Part shown: positions 46,545 through 57,975 of the stretch, piece after piece
Layout of the letters: each line of letters begins with the position of its first letter
Numbering within the stretch: the stretch's first letter is position 1
Source: Hevea brasiliensis
Lineage: Eukaryota; Streptophyta; Magnoliopsida; Malpighiales; Euphorbiaceae
Assembly (NCBI RefSeq): GCF_030052815.1
Contig: NC_079501.1
Location: forward strand, 42,837,593 to 42,901,592
Length of the DNA: 64,000 nucleotides
Direction of reading: 5' to 3'
Translations under genes and position numbers: made by a program
The notes under the pieces: model-generated
What the model was told of the DNA's origin: nothing
Databases searched by the model: none
The model's input: the letters and a program-made list of their open reading frames with translations, nothing else

Positions 46545-48072
46545 TTGGTATAAGAGCCACTATATTTGCCATTAAGATTATTTATGAGGTTTAATTGTGT
46601 GATTGGATCAAATTTTGATTGATCTAAAGCTGTTTCGATCTCACCATGGTGGCAGCATGAATGTGAAGAACACCCCTAGGGAGTGTTTGAATTATGCGCT
46701 TGGTTTATGGGCCAATCATGCAATTGTTGTATATCTTAAGGCCCATAATTAGGCCCATAACTAATTAAATTATTTAATCAGGAATTTTAATCACACAATT
46801 AATTTTTGAAAATTGTTTTCAAGGTATTAAATTTGGAAAGGGTTTCTAAATTTTAATTTATTTGAATGAGATTGAAATCTGAATTTTGATTGAATATGTG
46901 ATATTCAATTTAATTTTTAGTATGTATATTTTATTTAATTATTAAATTTTAATATGCATGATGGATGATCATGAACAATAAAAGACCAATGTGATTAGAT
47001 TTATTTCTTTTATTTTTCTTTGCAATGTAAAATAATTAATTTTGTTTTAGTGGGCATGTGTTATAAATGTTATAATAATTTAGGTTGTAATTTCATTTAT
47101 TTGAGGACTTTAAAGTCCATATTCTTGTAAATTCTCCTTGGTATGCCAATGATTACAATGTAATTGGATTGCAAGAAGATCAAGGAGGTCAAGAGCGTTG
47201 GTGGGACCAGTGGGAGGAAATCAAGATCAAGTGTTTATTATGTACTCCTTCAGCAACTCTTATAAAATGAATGAATGAAATACACCTAGGAATGCCCTGA
47301 CTCAATACTTGGTGGCTCAAAATTGAATCCCTTAGAAACTCCATGATCATACCATATTATTTGTTTATCCATGTATGCATGAGATATATGTGAATGTATG
47401 CAAGTATATGATATATGCATGCCAATTGGATAATGTGCAAAGAAAGACCATAATATTAATTAAGTCGAACACAAAATCTTCCAAACAAATGATTAAGTTG
47501 GAAATGGTATAATTAAAGTAATTATATCATGGCCCTCTATTGAGACAATTATTTTAAGAAATTTTAAATACTTTCATGTGTTGCATTTATTTAAGAGATT
47601 TTCTTAAGAATAATTGCTAAGCATGAGATGTTGTAAATATGTAAATAGTTGGTGGCCAATAATGGATGTGCCTGAGGACATTAAAATTATTTGCATGTTT
47701 ATTGGCTCAATGGGTTCAACTTAACTAATGCAAGATAAATCAATGAAGGATGTGCCTAAGATTTTGAGCATTAGGGGCTAAATAAATGATTGAACCTCAC
47801 ATGAGATGTGATGGGCAAGGAGTTGCTCACTTATAGTTTATTGTAATTCCAATAATGGATGTGCCTGAGGATGATCAATAAGACTATAAGAATTCAATCA
47901 CCCACTAGAAATCCATACAACTAGGATTTCCGTTTTCCTACTTTGGAAGTGTAGGATTCGCTAAGTTAGTGGGAGGACCAATTTGATTAAAAGACCATAA
48001 TCATTTTGGTTAATTACTTGATACATTTACTAATTAATCTAGTTATTTTCTATAGTTAATTTTTTGATAATA
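46545..48072 (+). other. Copia-1 primer site and untranslated leader
   Basis: TTGGTATAAGAGCC (46545-46558) is the initiator tRNA-Met site with one C changed to A. The 1.5-kb leader has no gene. It matches the copia-2 leader, including three copies of AATGGATGTGCCTGAGGA-like sequence (near 47660, 47744 and 47853). The tandem array of copia-2 is represented here by about one unit (46797-46915). Confidence 0.8.
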
Positions 48073-48897
48073 ATGAGCACACAATAACCACCACCATCCA
48101 ATATCCTTGCAAGCATACTTTATCACAATAGGTTGACGGGACCTAATCTTTTTGAATGGCTCAGAAATTTAAAACTTGTCCTGAACCTAGAATGAATTGG
48201 ATATCTTTTAGACTCAAAGGTTCCTGGTCCCTTACCTCCAGAGGCCGCTCAAGAGGAACTAGATACTTTGGATAAGTGGAAGGAGCATGATATGAGAGCC
48301 AAATGTTACATGCTTGCTTTCATGACTAATGAGTTACAAAAGTAGCATGAAAATATGCAGAATGCAAGCGAGATCCTCCTTCACCCGCAAGAGTTACATG
48401 GTAAGCACAGCAGGAATGCTAGGTATGAGATATCTAGACAGCTATTCCGCATGAGGATGTTTGGGGGACAGAATGTAGGAGATCATGTCCACAAGATGAT
48501 TCGGCTTATTGAACAGCTGGAACATCTTGATTTTCACATGGATTTCCAACTGCAAACGGATCTGATCCTTCAGTCCCTGCTTGAGTCATTTGGGAATTTT
48601 ATGACAAATTTTCATATGACAAAACAAGAGTGTACTTTGGCTGGGTTGCTTAACATGCTGGTTATTACCCAAAAGAATATGCCGGGCAATAAAGGAAAAA
48701 AGGTGGCTTTAATTATATCTTTTTCTTCTGCTGGAAAGTCCAAAAAGAAGAAGGGCAATAAGAATAAGAAACCTCAAATTCCTAGGCCTTCCAAGAAGAT
48801 AGCCAAACAGAAGAGCAAGACCAAAGCTGACAAAGGCAAGGGAAAGTGTTTCCACTGTTAGAAGGATGGGCACTGGAAAAGGAACTACCCAGAGTAT
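48073..48897 (+). pseudogene. Copia-1 gag
   Basis: ATG at 48073. MSTQ then TAA, then PSNILASILYHNRLTGPN, EWLRNLKLVLNLE, a TGA, DKWKEHDMRAKCYM, a TAG, and an open run from 48355: ASEILLHPQELHG, ARYEISRQLFRMR, VHKMIRLIEQLEHLDFHMDF and TKQECTLAGLLNMLV. It then has a Lys-rich linker and a zinc knuckle, CFHC*KDGHWKRNYPEY. In the knuckle Gln is a stop and the last Cys is Tyr. This is the copia-type gag (UBN2-like) capsid protein. Confidence 0.9.
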
Positions 48898-49353
48898 CTT
48901 GCTTCTCTGAAGGACAAGAAAGATATTCAGAAGGTATGTCTGTGTCTTGTTATTTAGATTCTGATGATACTCATAGTTCGTCTACAGCTTGGGTTTTAGA
49001 TACTAGTGCTAGGTCTCACATTACTTATGATATGTAAGAACTAGTAAATAGTAGCAACTTGCAGTCACGAGATATTAGACTCCTAGTTGGCAATGGCTCA
49101 ACTGTTGAAACTTTAGCCATAGGATCTAAATCTTTATACATGTGTGGACATGTTTTGTATTTAAATAATATTTTGTATGTATCTGATGCTTTAAAGAACA
49201 TCATTTCTATATCTAATTTGACTAGAAATGGCTATGAATTTCTGTTCACAAATGTTGTTTGCAATATTTATTTTGAAAATAAATATGTTGGCTCGGGTTA
49301 TATGCATGATGGACTTTATTATTTAGATAATAATGTTAAATACAAATCTAATG
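48898..49353 (+). pseudogene. Copia-1 protease and spacer
   Basis: WVLDTSARSHITYDM at 48988-49035 is the aspartic protease site. Relatives have DTGAS, so the glycine is lost. It is followed by a TAA, then RDIRLLVGNGSTVETLAIGS, LYLNNILYVSDALKNIISIS and GYEFLFTNVVCNI. This whole block (about 460 bp) is missing from copia-2. Confidence 0.88.
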
Positions 49354-50290
49354 CAAGCAATCTAAATGAATGTAAAGCTATGATGGAAATCAACTCAAGT
49401 TCAAAATATATTTGGCACTTAAGATTAGGTCATATTGCAGAAGATAAGATTGCAAAGCTAGAGAAAATGGAGATTTTATCCTCATTGGATTCTGAACCTA
49501 CCCCAACTTATGAATCCTGCCTTCAAGGCAAAATGACTAGATCACCTTTTTGTTGGACAAGGGTTAAGAGCTGAAAATATTTTGGAATTGATACATAGTG
49601 ATGTATGTGGTCCATTTAAGGAAATAGCTAGAGGCAGTTTTCATTACTTTATTACCTTTACTGATGATAAATCAAGGTTTGGGCATTTATTTTTGATGAA
49701 ATACAAATATGAATCCTTTGAAAAGTTCAAAGAATTAAATGTGAAGCAGAAAATCAAATAGGAAAAAGTATTAAAACTCTTCAATCAGATCGTAGAGGTA
49801 AAAACTTAAGTACTGAATTTGATGAATACTTGAAAGAGCATGGCATTATCTCCCAACTGACTCCTCCAGGAAAGCTACAACTGAATGGTGTATCTGAAAG
49901 GAGAAATCGTATCCTATTAGATATGATACGCAGTATGATGAGCTATACTGATATGCCAATCTCCTTTTGGGGATTTGCATTAGAATCAGCTTTGCATATT
50001 CTGAATAGGATTCCATCATAATTAGTTTCTTCCACACCTTATGAGATATGGCATGGAAGAAAACCAAGTCTTAAGCATGTTAAGATTTGGGGTTGTCCAG
50101 CTTATATTAAAAAGCTGAACACTGATAAATTAGAAACTAGATTAGAAAAGGTCGATTTGTTGGATATCCAAAAGAAAGTTTTGCATATTATTTTTATTTA
50201 CCTACATCACAAAAGGTTGTGATAAGTAGAGATGCCATATTTCTTGAACAATAGTTTATTCAAGAAGGTGGCAAAGAAAGGCAAATAGAG
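49354..50290 (+). pseudogene. Copia-1 integrase
   Basis: Zinc domain start YIWHLRLGHIAEDKIAKLEK with ESCLQGKMTRSPF (first Cys of the pair changed to Tyr). A frameshift near 49550, then the core: HSDVCGPF, FITFTDDKSRFG, QSDRRGKN (relatives SDRGGEY) and LNGVSERRNRILLDM. Catalytic Asp, Asp and Glu can be placed. Another frameshift lies near 49740. Stops are at 50020 and 50250. It continues to the KIWGCPAYIKKL and FVGYPK-type end. Confidence 0.88.
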
Positions 50291-50617
50291 TTAGAATTGG
50301 AGAATTCTGACCAATCAACAGATCAAATGGATGTAGATTCATCTAGTCAACCTACACCTATTGATGAAACATCTACAGTAATTCCTCGCGGATCGACCAT
50401 GATATCTCATCCACTAGTGAGATATAGTTTTCTTCTTGAAGATGAACAAGAGTTATTTACTAATGAAGAAATAAATCATGGAGATGATCCTCTTACCTAT
50501 GAAGAAGCAATATCAGATATAGATTCTTCAAAATGGATTGAAGCTATGAAATCCAAAATTGATTCCATGCATAAGAACCAAGTTTGGGACCTTGTTGACC
50601 CACTAGAAGGTATTGTA
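50291..50617 (+). pseudogene. Copia-1 linker and RT N-terminus (first part)
   Basis: Reads SDQSTDQMDVDSSSQPTPID, HPLVRYSFLLEDEQELFTNE, DPLTYEEAISDIDSSKWIEA, MKSKIDSMHKNQVWDLVD and PLEGIV. It is cut here by copia-2. The target duplication TTGTA is at 50613-50617. The frame resumes at 60067. Confidence 0.9.
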
Positions 50618-52753
50618 TATTTGTAGTATGCCCTAGAGTATATTATTTAGTATGTATCTTGTACATGTTTTATTAACAAAAGGCATTTTCACTTTTCCAT
50701 TTATATAATATATTTATGATTAATAGAAAAGGTCCATTGATATTTTGTTAGAAATTCTATTCTTAAGTTGTTAAGAATATGAGTGACAGTATTTATAGCA
50801 CAAAGTATCATAAATAGGTTCACAATCGAGGATACTTCACAATAAGGACATGACTTATCCAGAAAGATTGTAATCATATTTGTTCCCAATTTATTTATAT
50901 GAGATATAAATAATATGGAATGATGAGTCTCATGCCATATAACAAACATGATAGGCACTTATACATGATAAGTAAACCGAACCAGTGACACTTATGACAA
51001 GCACATGGAGTTTACTCTTATCAATACATTGTCATAAATCATATCAGTGTATATAATCTTTAGACCTAAGATAGCACAGTTATTTTGTATATAGGTAGTT
51101 TGAGTTTGATACTACTTTCATACTTGTACTGTGTATGGGTATATGGGCATGTGTTGGCTCCTACTAGTTATATATAGAGGTAGGGTTGATCAAGATGAAA
51201 TCTGTTCCTCTAAGTAAATAGGGATAAAATCCTATGTTCATTTAATTGTTCTTGATGTTTCAAGTTCCTGGCCAGGACAGATAGATTTAATCAGAAAAGA
51301 GTTTCTAATGAGAAAATCATTTTAATCAAGAACTGGAATTAAAAGAGAACATAATATTCATAGCACATGGGGTTTAACATAAACCATGACTCCAGCTCGA
51401 ATTGGGATTTTGTAACAGAGAGATTCTAGTTCAAGGTAACATATGATTATAGGTTCATTTAAGGTAAACCTTATTACTGATTGGGTGGCTATGGCATGCT
51501 ATGCTAGGTGTTAACCATGGTTTATGAGGAGCATAAAATGGTTTAGAGAAATCATTTATGGTAAGAAAGAGTTCGGATGATATTAAGAGTTGATATCATG
51601 TCTCATGGCCAATTAGTGATGAGCCTAGTAAGTCACACACATACACAAGTAATCACTAAATTAAATGTGATTTAATTAATTAATTAAAGAGTTTAATTGA
51701 TTAATTAAATAGGTTTGTTTTGTAATTAGATTACAAAGTCCTTAGCATGGCTTGAAACCAAATCTAAGTTATTAGATGTATAGCATAAGTTAAATTTATA
51801 TTTAAAGTATTTAAATATGAATTTAATTAATGAGAAATTAATTAATAGAGATTAATTAATTAATTTATATTTGATATAAATTGATTAGAAGAAGAGAAAT
51901 AATTATTTTGGATTGAGAACTCAAAATTAAGACATAGAGGCATTTTGGTCATTTCACAGGGTGACATATGGCACCATGAGTTGGTGACACATGGCACCAT
52001 GAGTTGGTGACACATGGCACTACATATAAGCTTGCCATATGTCTTTTAATCATGTAAGATGATTAAAATCAAGAATAAATATAGGTTTGACACTTGGCAC
52101 AATGTGATTGGGTCAATTAAACCTAGAGCTAATCAAAAGGTGATATGTGATAAGGGTTTTAAGTGGTGACCTAGCTATATAAGTGTAAGGATAAAAGAAC
52201 AAATGACACAAGCTGCTCATTCTCTTTGTGCTGCCACTTTTGGCTGCCATTCCCTTCTCTTCTTGTTCTTCTTCTCTCATCAATTCAAAGAGATTAGCAA
52301 ACAATCTCTTGAATTAAAAATACTAGAAACTGTTTCTAGTGTCCTGTTTACATCTATAATCTCTTAAAAGGCAAAACTTGATTTTCTAATTCATAGAAAA
52401 AGCTTTAGAAGCTGTTCAAGGGCTGCCATAGGTGATCTTGGTGTGGACAAGCTAGAAGGACAACATCTGATGTCCTAAAGACGCATCCCAAAGGTGCCAA
52501 ACACACTACAGTGCATCAAGAGGTTAGTGCACTTGTTCTTGATCTAATCTAAGGTTCTAATAATTAATCTGATTAATTCTAAAATCTTAAATGGAAAATG
52601 TAGATCTAAAAATATATTAAAAGATTTTTAATATGCTATTTATCATTGAAATCAAATAGATAAAAATGAATCTTGCATGATGCATGTGACCCCAGATGAA
52701 AAATTTTGAATTTCAATGATCTAAACTTGTGTTTTCATGCTTTTGCTCCTTCA
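50618..52753 (+). repeat. 5' LTR of copia-2 (2136 bp)
   Basis: Starts TATTTGTAGTATGCCC (family start TGTTAGTAGTATGCCC) and ends TTTTGCTCCTTCA. TATATAA is at 52176-52182. It differs from the 3' LTR by one extra copy of a 23-bp unit (GGTGACACATGGCACCATGA with GTT) at 51959-52022. A TTAATTAATTAAAG palindromic stretch near 51670 is common to all family LTRs. Confidence 0.95.
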
Positions 52754-52754
52754 A

Positions 52755-54531
52755 TTGATATCAGAGCTAGGTTATATTTGCTATTTAGATTGTTGATTAT
52801 GTGATTTAATTGTGTGGTATGATCATGAGATGATAGATCCATTGCTGGTTGCAATGAAAAAGGTTGCGGCTTAGATGGGACGCCATGTGTGCGCAAGGTT
52901 TGTTCATCCCTTATGGTGCACATGGTTTTGGGCAATATTTGTGCAATTGTTGTATGATCTAATGGTCATAAATATGTCCATTTTATGTCTAATTAAATTT
53001 TTTAATTAGAGTTTTATTCACACAATTAAATTTTGATTCAAATCTGAATTTTAAAAATTGTTTGAATGTGATTAAAATCCGAATTTTTAAAGTTGTTTGA
53101 ATGTGATTCAAATCTGAATTTTTAAAGTCGTTTGAATGTGATTCAAATATGAATTTTTAAAGTTGTTTGAATGTGATTTAAAAATTGTTTGAATGTGATT
53201 AAAATCTGAATTTTTAAAGTTGTTTGAATGTGATTCAAATCTGAATTTTTAAAGTCGTTTGAATGTGATTCAAATATGAATTTTTAAAGTTGTTTGAATG
53301 TGATTCAAGTCTGAATTTTTAAATTTGTTTGAATCATATTCAAATCTTGAATTTTAAGTTGAATATGAGATATTCAATTTAATTTAAGTATGTATGTTTT
53401 ATTAATTGTTAAATAGTGATATGCATGATGGATGATCATGGACTATAAAAGACCAATGTGATTAGATTTATTTCTTTTATGTTTCTTTTGGTTGTAAATT
53501 AGTTAATTTATTTTAATTTATTTTTGGGCATGTATTATTAAGGTTGTAATAATTTTGGGTTGTAATTTAATTTATTTAGTTCTTGTAAATTTGCCTTGGT
53601 ATGCCAAGGATTACTATGTAATTGGATTGCAAGAAGGTCAAGGAGGTCAAGAGCATTGGTGGGACCAGTGGGAGGAATTCAAAATCAAATGTCGATTATG
53701 TATTCCTTCAGCAACTCTTGTAAAATGAATGAATGAAATGCACCTAGGAATGCCCTGATTCAATTCTTGGTGGCTCAAAATTGAATCCCTTAGAAAGTCC
53801 ATGATCATACCATATTTATTATTATCCATGAATGCATGAGATGTATGGGAATGTATGCAATTATATGATATATGCATGCTAATTAGATAATATGCAAAGT
53901 GAGACCATAATAGTAATTAGGACAATCACAAAATCTTCAAAACAAATGATTAAGTTGGATATGCTATAATTAAAATATTTATAACATGAGCCCTCCATTA
54001 GGGCAATTATTTTAAGAAATTTTAAATACTTGCATATCATGCAATTAATTTAAGAGATTTTCTTAAGAATAATTATTAAGCATGAGATGTTGTAAATATG
54101 TAAATGGTTTGGTGGACAATAATGGATGTGCCTGAGGACATTAAAATTATTTGCATGTTTACTGGCTCAATGGGATCAACTTAACTAATGCAAGATATGT
54201 CAATAATGGATGTGTCTGAGATTTTGAGCATTAGGGGCTAGGTAAAGGATTGAACCTCACATGAGATGTGATGGGCAAGGAGTTACTCACTTATAATTTA
54301 TTGTTATTCCAATAATGGATGTGCTTGAGGATGATCAATAAAATTATAAGAATTCAATCACCCACTAGAAATCCATCCAACTAGGATTTCCGTTTTCTAC
54401 TTTGGAAGTGTAGGATTCGCTAAGTTAGTGGGAGGACCAATTTGATTAAAAGACCATAATCATTTTGGTTAATTACTTGATACATTTACTAATTAATCTG
54501 GTTATTTTTTGCAGTTAATTTTTTAATAATA
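52755..54531 (+). other. Copia-2 primer site and untranslated leader
   Basis: TTGATATCAGAGC (52755-52767) is the tRNA-Met site with one G to A change. The leader contains the ~35-bp tandem array (53030-53350) and three AATAATGGATGTG motifs (54117, 54202 and 54310). It has no ORF of note. Matches to the copia-1 leader run up to the gag ATG. Confidence 0.85.
53030..53350 (+). repeat. Tandem repeat of ~35-bp units in the copia-2 leader
   Basis: About eight to nine copies of GAATTTTTAAAGTTGTTTGA plus ATGTGATTCAAATCT. Variant units (GTCGTTTG, CAAATATG) recur in the same order at about 53110-53170 and 53235-53290, so a larger block was duplicated as well. Confidence 0.9.
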
Positions 54532-55353
54532 ATGAGCACAGAACAACCACCACCATCCAATATCCTTACAAGCATACTTGATCACAATAGGTTGACAGGA
54601 CCTAATTTATCTGATTGGTTAAGAAATTTGAAACTTGTCCTGAACCTTGAACAGATAGGATATGTTCTGGATTCAAATGTTCCTGGTCCCTTAGCTCTAC
54701 AAGCCACTCAAGAGGAACATGAAACTTTAGACAAGTGGAAGGAGCATGATATGAGAGCCAAGTGTTACATGCTTGCTTCTATGAGTATTGAGTTGCAGAA
54801 GCAGCATAAGAACATGCAGAGTGCGAGTGAGATCCTTCTTCACCTATAAGAGTTGTATGGTGAACACAGCAGGAATGCTAGGTATGAGATATCTAGGTAG
54901 CTATTCCGCTTGAGGATATCTGAGGGACAAAATGTTGGGGATCATGTCCAAAAGATGATTCGACTGATTAAACAGCTAGAACATCTTGACTTTAACATGG
55001 ATTTCTAACTGCAGATGGATTTGATCCTTCAGTCCCTACCTAAGACATTTGGGAATTTTGTGACAAATTTCCATATGACTAAACAGGAATGCACCTTGGC
55101 TGGTTTACTCAACATGCTAGTTATTGCCCAAAAGAATCTGTCGGGCAATAAAGGAGAAGAGGTAGCTTTGATTGCATCTTCTTCTGCTGGAAAGTCCAAC
55201 AAGAAGAAGGACAATTAGAAAAAGAAACCTCAAGTTCCATGATCTTCCAAGAAGATAGCCAAACAGAAAAACAAAGATCAAAGCTGACAAAGGCAAAGGA
55301 AAGTGTTTCCCTGCCAGCAAGATGGGCACTGGAAAGGGAACTGCCCAGAGTAT
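54532..55353 (+). pseudogene. Copia-2 gag
   Basis: ATG at 54532 follows the leader directly. MSTEQPPPSNILTSILDHNR, WLRNLKLVLNLEQIG and DKWKEHDMRAKCYMLASMS are open to a TAA at 54847 (Gln codon in copia-1). More stops are at 54898 and 55006, then an open run to a TAG at 55216. The C-terminal zinc knuckle QQDGHWKGNCPEY keeps its His and last Cys but a one-base loss near 55310 breaks the first Cys pair. Immediately after PEY the sequence jumps to the pre-integrase region, skipping protease. Confidence 0.92.
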
Positions 55354-56200
55354 AGCAATCTAAAAGAATGCAATGCCATGATGAAAATCAACTCAAGTTC
55401 AAAATATATTTGGCACTTAAGATTAGGTAATGTTGCAGAAGATAGGATTACAAAACTGGAGAAAATGGGAATTTTATCCTCATTAGGCTCTGAGCCTAAT
55501 CTAACTTGTGAATCCTGCCTTCAAGGCAAAATGACTAGATCACCCTTTGTTGGACAAGGACTAAGAGCTGAAAATATTTAGGAACTAATACACAGTGATG
55601 TATGTGGCCCATTTAGAGAAATGGCTAGAGGCGATTTTCATTACTTTATTACCTTTACTAATGATAAATCAAGGTTTGGGTATTTGTATTTTATGAAATA
55701 CAAACATGAATCCTTTGAAAAGTTCAAAGAATTTAAATCTGAAGTAGAAAATCAAACAAGAAAAAGTATTAAAGCTCTTCGATCAGATCGTGGAGGTGAA
55801 TACTTGAGTACTGAATTTGATGAATACTTGAGAGAGCATGGCATTATTTCCCAGCTGACTCCTTCAGGAATACCACAGCTGAATGGTGTATCTGAAAGGA
55901 GAAATCATACCCTATTAGATATGGTACGTAGTATGATGAGCTATACTAATATACCAATCTTCTTTTGGGGATTTACATTAGAATCAACATTGCATATTCT
56001 GAATAAGATTCCATCAAAATTAGTATCTTCCACACCTTATGAGATATGGAATGGAAGAAAATCAAGTCTTAAGATTTGGGGTTGTCCAGCTTATATCAAA
56101 AAGCTGAACACTGATAAATTGGAAACCAGATCAGAAAAGGGTCAATTTGTTGGATATCCAAAAGATAGTTTTGGATATTATTTTTATTTACCTACATCAT
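55354..56200 (+). pseudogene. Copia-2 integrase
   Basis: SSSKYIWHLRLGNVAEDRI (the LGH histidine is Asn), CESCLQGKMTRSPF and a TAG at 55578. The core follows: HSDVCGPF, FITFTNDKSRFGYLYF, LRSDRGGEYLSTEFDEYL and LNGVSERRNHTLLDMVRSMM. The Asp, Asp, Glu triad is present. It ends with KIWGCPAYIKKLNTDKLE, GQFVGYPKDSFGYYFYLP and a TAA at 56200. It is the best preserved integrase in the window. Confidence 0.93.
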
Positions 56201-57480
56201 AAAAGGTTGTGGTAAGTAGAGATGCCACATTTCTTGAACAATAGTTTGTTCGAGAAAGAGGCAAAGGAAGGCAAATAAAGTTAGAATTGGAAAATTCTAA
56301 CCAACCAACAGTTTAGATGGATATAGATCCATCTAGTCAACCTACACCTATTAATGAAACATCTACAGCTGTTCCTCGTAGAACAACTAGGGTATCTCAC
56401 CCACTAGTGAGATATGGTTTCCTTCATGAAGAAGAACAATAGTTGTCCACTCATAAAGAAGTTGATCATGAAGATGATCCACTTACCTATGAAGAAGCTA
56501 TATCAGATATAGACTCTTCCAAATGGATTGATACTATGAAATCCGAGATTGATTCCATGAATAAGAATCAAGTTTGGGATCTTGTTGACCCACCTGAAGG
56601 TATAGTACCTATAGGAAGCAAATGGATTTTCAAAAAGAAAATTGGTTCTGATGGAAAGGTAGAGACCTATAAGGCAAGGCTAGTAGCGAAAGGGTTTGAC
56701 CAAAGGCAAGGAATCGACTATGAGGAGACTTTCTCGCCTGTTGCCATGCTTAAATCAATTAGAATTCTATTAGCAATAGCTGCATACTATGATTATGAGA
56801 TTTGGTAGATGGATGTCAAAATATCTTTTCCCAATGGATACATTGAAGAAAACATTTTCATGGAACAACCTAGGGGTTTTGAATCCCAAAATGGTTCCAA
56901 AGTGCGCAAGCTAAAGCGATCCATTTATGGATTGAAACAAGCTTTAAGGAGTTGGAACATCCGCTTTGATGAAACCATTAAGTCATTTGGTTTTATCAAA
57001 AATGAGGATGAGCCTTGTGTATATAAGAAGGTTAGCGACAGTGCAATCACTTTCCTTGTCTTATATGTGGATGACATACTGTTGATGGGTAATGACACAA
57101 GTATGTTGATAACTGTAAAGGTATGGTTGTCAAATACATTCTCCATGAAAGACTTAGGGGAGGCAACCTATATTCTTGGGATTCGCATCTATAGAGATAG
57201 AGCGAAAAGAATAATTGGTTTATCCCAAAGTCTATACCTAGAAAGGGTGTTAAAGAGGTTTAACATGCTTGATTCCAAGAGAGGATTGTTATCAGTGAGA
57301 CATGGTATCCATCTTTCTAAAGAGATGTCTCCAAAGATACCTGAAGAAAGAGATAAAATGGCCAGGATTCCATATGCTTTGGCTATTGGAAGTTTGATGT
57401 ATGCAATGTTGTGTATTAGGCCGGATATCGCATATGCTGTTAGTGTGACTAACAAGTATCAATCCAATCCAGGTTTAGAA
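56201..57480 (+). pseudogene. Copia-2 linker and reverse transcriptase
   Basis: Linker with stops at 56242, 56312 and 56441. RT: DDPLTYEEAISDIDSSKWID, NQVWDLVDPPEGIVPIGSKW, YKARLVAKGFDQRQGIDYEE and TFSPVAMLKSIRILLAIAAY. A TAG follows at 56806 in place of Gln before MDVK (same stop in copia-1 at 60265). Motif A is MDVKISFPNGYIEENIFMEQ. RT ends with LKRSIYGLKQALRSWN and the intact YVDDILLMGND. The C-terminal part is GLSQSLYLERVLKRFNM and IGSLMYAMLCIRPDIAYAVS. Confidence 0.94.
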
Positions 57481-57960
57481 CATTGAATAGCTGTCAAGAA
57501 TATCCTTAAGTACTTGAGAAGAACTAAGGATTTGTTCTTGATATATGGAGGTGGAGACTTACAATTGGATGGCTATACTGATTCTAATTTCTAATCAGAT
57601 ATCGATGATAGAAAGTTTACCTCTGGATATGTGTTCATTTGTAATGGAGGTGCAGTCAGTTGGAAGAGTTCCAAACAGATTACGACTGCAAATTCCACTA
57701 TAGAGGCAGAGTATATTGTTGTATAAAATGCTGCAAATGAAGCTGTTTGGATATAAGAAACCCAGGTCTCATTAGAAATCCAAACACATAGAAAGGCGCT
57801 ACCACATTATTAGAGAAATAGTTGGGCAAGGCGATATAACCATGTAGAAAATAGCATCAGCTGAAAATCCAGTTGATCCATTCACTAAGCCTTTGTCACA
57901 AGCACAGTTAGACTGACATCTTGAGAAGATGGGTCTAAGGTATTGTAATGAATGGCTCTA
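57481..57960 (+). pseudogene. Copia-2 RNase H (with deletion)
   Basis: TGA at 57484 (Trp codon), then [52 protein letters not shown] and [10 protein letters not shown]. After GCTGTTTGGATA (57745-57756) about 85 bp present in copia-1 are missing, including the CDNNGA motif with its catalytic residue, and the frame is lost. The remaining DNA still matches the ERRYHIIREI, DPFTKP and GLRYCNEWL coding region of copia-1. Confidence 0.9.
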
Positions 57961-57963
57961 GTG

Positions 57964-57975
57964 TTATTGGGAGAT
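57964..57975 (+). promoter_or_regulatory. Polypurine tract of copia-2
   Basis: TTATTGGGAGAT directly before the 3' LTR. The matching site of copia-1 is AGTGGAAGAT at 62779-62788. Confidence 0.7.

Noticed and set aside
53030..53350. CRISPR-like or centromeric satellite array
   Set aside because: Units of ~35 bp abut with no spacers and the array is confined to the copia leader (also at 1-170). It is a simple tandem repeat of the element.
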